Shown here in pieces: positions 5,504 to 5,711 of a DNA stretch of 5,711 bases (position 1 is its first letter; every line of letters begins with the position of its first letter). The stretch lies in NCBI GenBank assembly GCA_001995005.1, contig MDJN01000022.1, positions 1-5,711 on the forward strand. The letters run 5' to 3'. This DNA comes from Candidatus Parepulonipiscium sp. PG-Nun2H_MBin03 (GTDB lineage Bacteria > Bacillota > Clostridia > Lachnospirales > Cellulosilyticaceae). The position numbers were made by a program, and so were the translations under genes. Below the pieces are notes generated by a model that saw only the letters and a list, made by a program, of their open reading frames with translations, ran no database searches and was not told the origin of the DNA.

Positions 5504-5711
5504 TTAATCTACATAATCTACAAGTCGTATAATATCTAATTTTGGTTCGTTGTGTAAATCTAGTATATGCCCCAGTTGAAAATGACGAGTTTTCACAAGT
5601 TTAACTCTTGGTTTAAAAGGATTGATAGTTCCTTCAGATAAGACAACACCGATATCACCATTTGATAACCTAACTAACATATCTGGTCTATAGATATGTA
5701 CGTTGCTCATA
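5504..5711 (-). CDS. C-terminal end of a probable HD-GYP-type c-di-GMP phosphodiesterase / HD-domain protein (truncated by the window)
   Basis: The 68 visible residues end a minus-strand gene that enters from the right edge. The frame stays open to the window end, so the first methionine (5708-5710) is probably internal. The sequence IYRPDMLVRLSNGDIGVVL, then NPFKPRVKLV and finally ILDLHNEPKLDIIRLV matches the small beta-rich tail that follows the HD-GYP catalytic domain (typical pattern YPxGtxVrLsnGeiGvV...NplrPxV...idL...p.l.I). The HD-GYP domain itself, which hydrolyses cyclic-di-GMP in the cytoplasm, would lie outside the window, so this is an assignment by the tail alone. The gene converges on the cobalamin operon with a shared terminator between them and is unlikely to be functionally linked to it. 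Confidence 0.7.
   Translation of the reverse strand, partial: MSNVHIYRPDMLVRLSNGDIGVVLSEGTINPFKPRVKLVKTRHFQLGHILDLHNEPKLDIIRLVDYVD

Noticed and set aside
1..5711. Mobile elements, CRISPR arrays, tRNA or rRNA genes
   Set aside because: No transposase-like or repeat-array sequence, no terminal inverted repeats and no tRNA-like or rRNA-like segments were seen; genes are nearly contiguous with little spare space.

Overview
The window is the downstream part of a cobalamin (vitamin B12) biosynthesis operon from an AT-rich, low-GC Gram-positive bacterium, most likely a member of class Clostridia (Bacillota). The evidence is heavy use of AGA and ATA codons, strong GGAGG-type Shine-Dalgarno (SD) sites before most genes, tightly packed or overlapping genes, and the style of the CbiET, CobT, CobU and CobC proteins. 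The species cannot be named from the sequence.

Layout, plus strand, 1-5290: the 3' part of a cbiET corrin-ring methyltransferase/decarboxylase gene (runs off the left edge); cobO (corrinoid adenosyltransferase); an APH/SrkA-fold small-molecule kinase of unknown substrate; cobT (lower-ligand phosphoribosyltransferase); cobU (cobinamide kinase/guanylyltransferase) with a degenerate C-terminal motif; cobS (cobalamin synthase, membrane protein); a 105-residue mini-CobU that keeps the motif the longer CobU has lost; and a CobC-like histidine phosphatase. Junctions are very tight: 17 nt and 11 nt gaps early on, then overlaps at cobT/cobU, cobU/cobS, cobS/mini-cobU (ATGA) and mini-cobU/cobC (ATGA), so the genes are almost surely co-transcribed and partly translationally coupled. 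Together they cover a late corrin-ring step, cobalt adenosylation and the nucleotide-loop assembly pathway: CobU makes adenosylcobinamide-GDP, CobT makes alpha-ribazole phosphate, CobS joins them and CobC removes the phosphate.

After a 51-nt gap comes a 39-codon gene with a near-ideal SD encoding a cysteine-rich peptide (six Cys, two His). A perfect 12-bp hairpin follows. It probably terminates both the operon and a convergent minus-strand gene whose C-terminal end (5504-5711) resembles the tail of an HD-GYP-type cyclic-di-GMP phosphodiesterase.

The most interesting points are the complementary pair of CobU-like proteins around cobS, the unassigned kinase inside the operon, and the small Cys-rich protein at its end. 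No riboswitch, RNA gene, CRISPR array or mobile element was found. The operon's promoter and any B12 riboswitch would lie upstream of the window.
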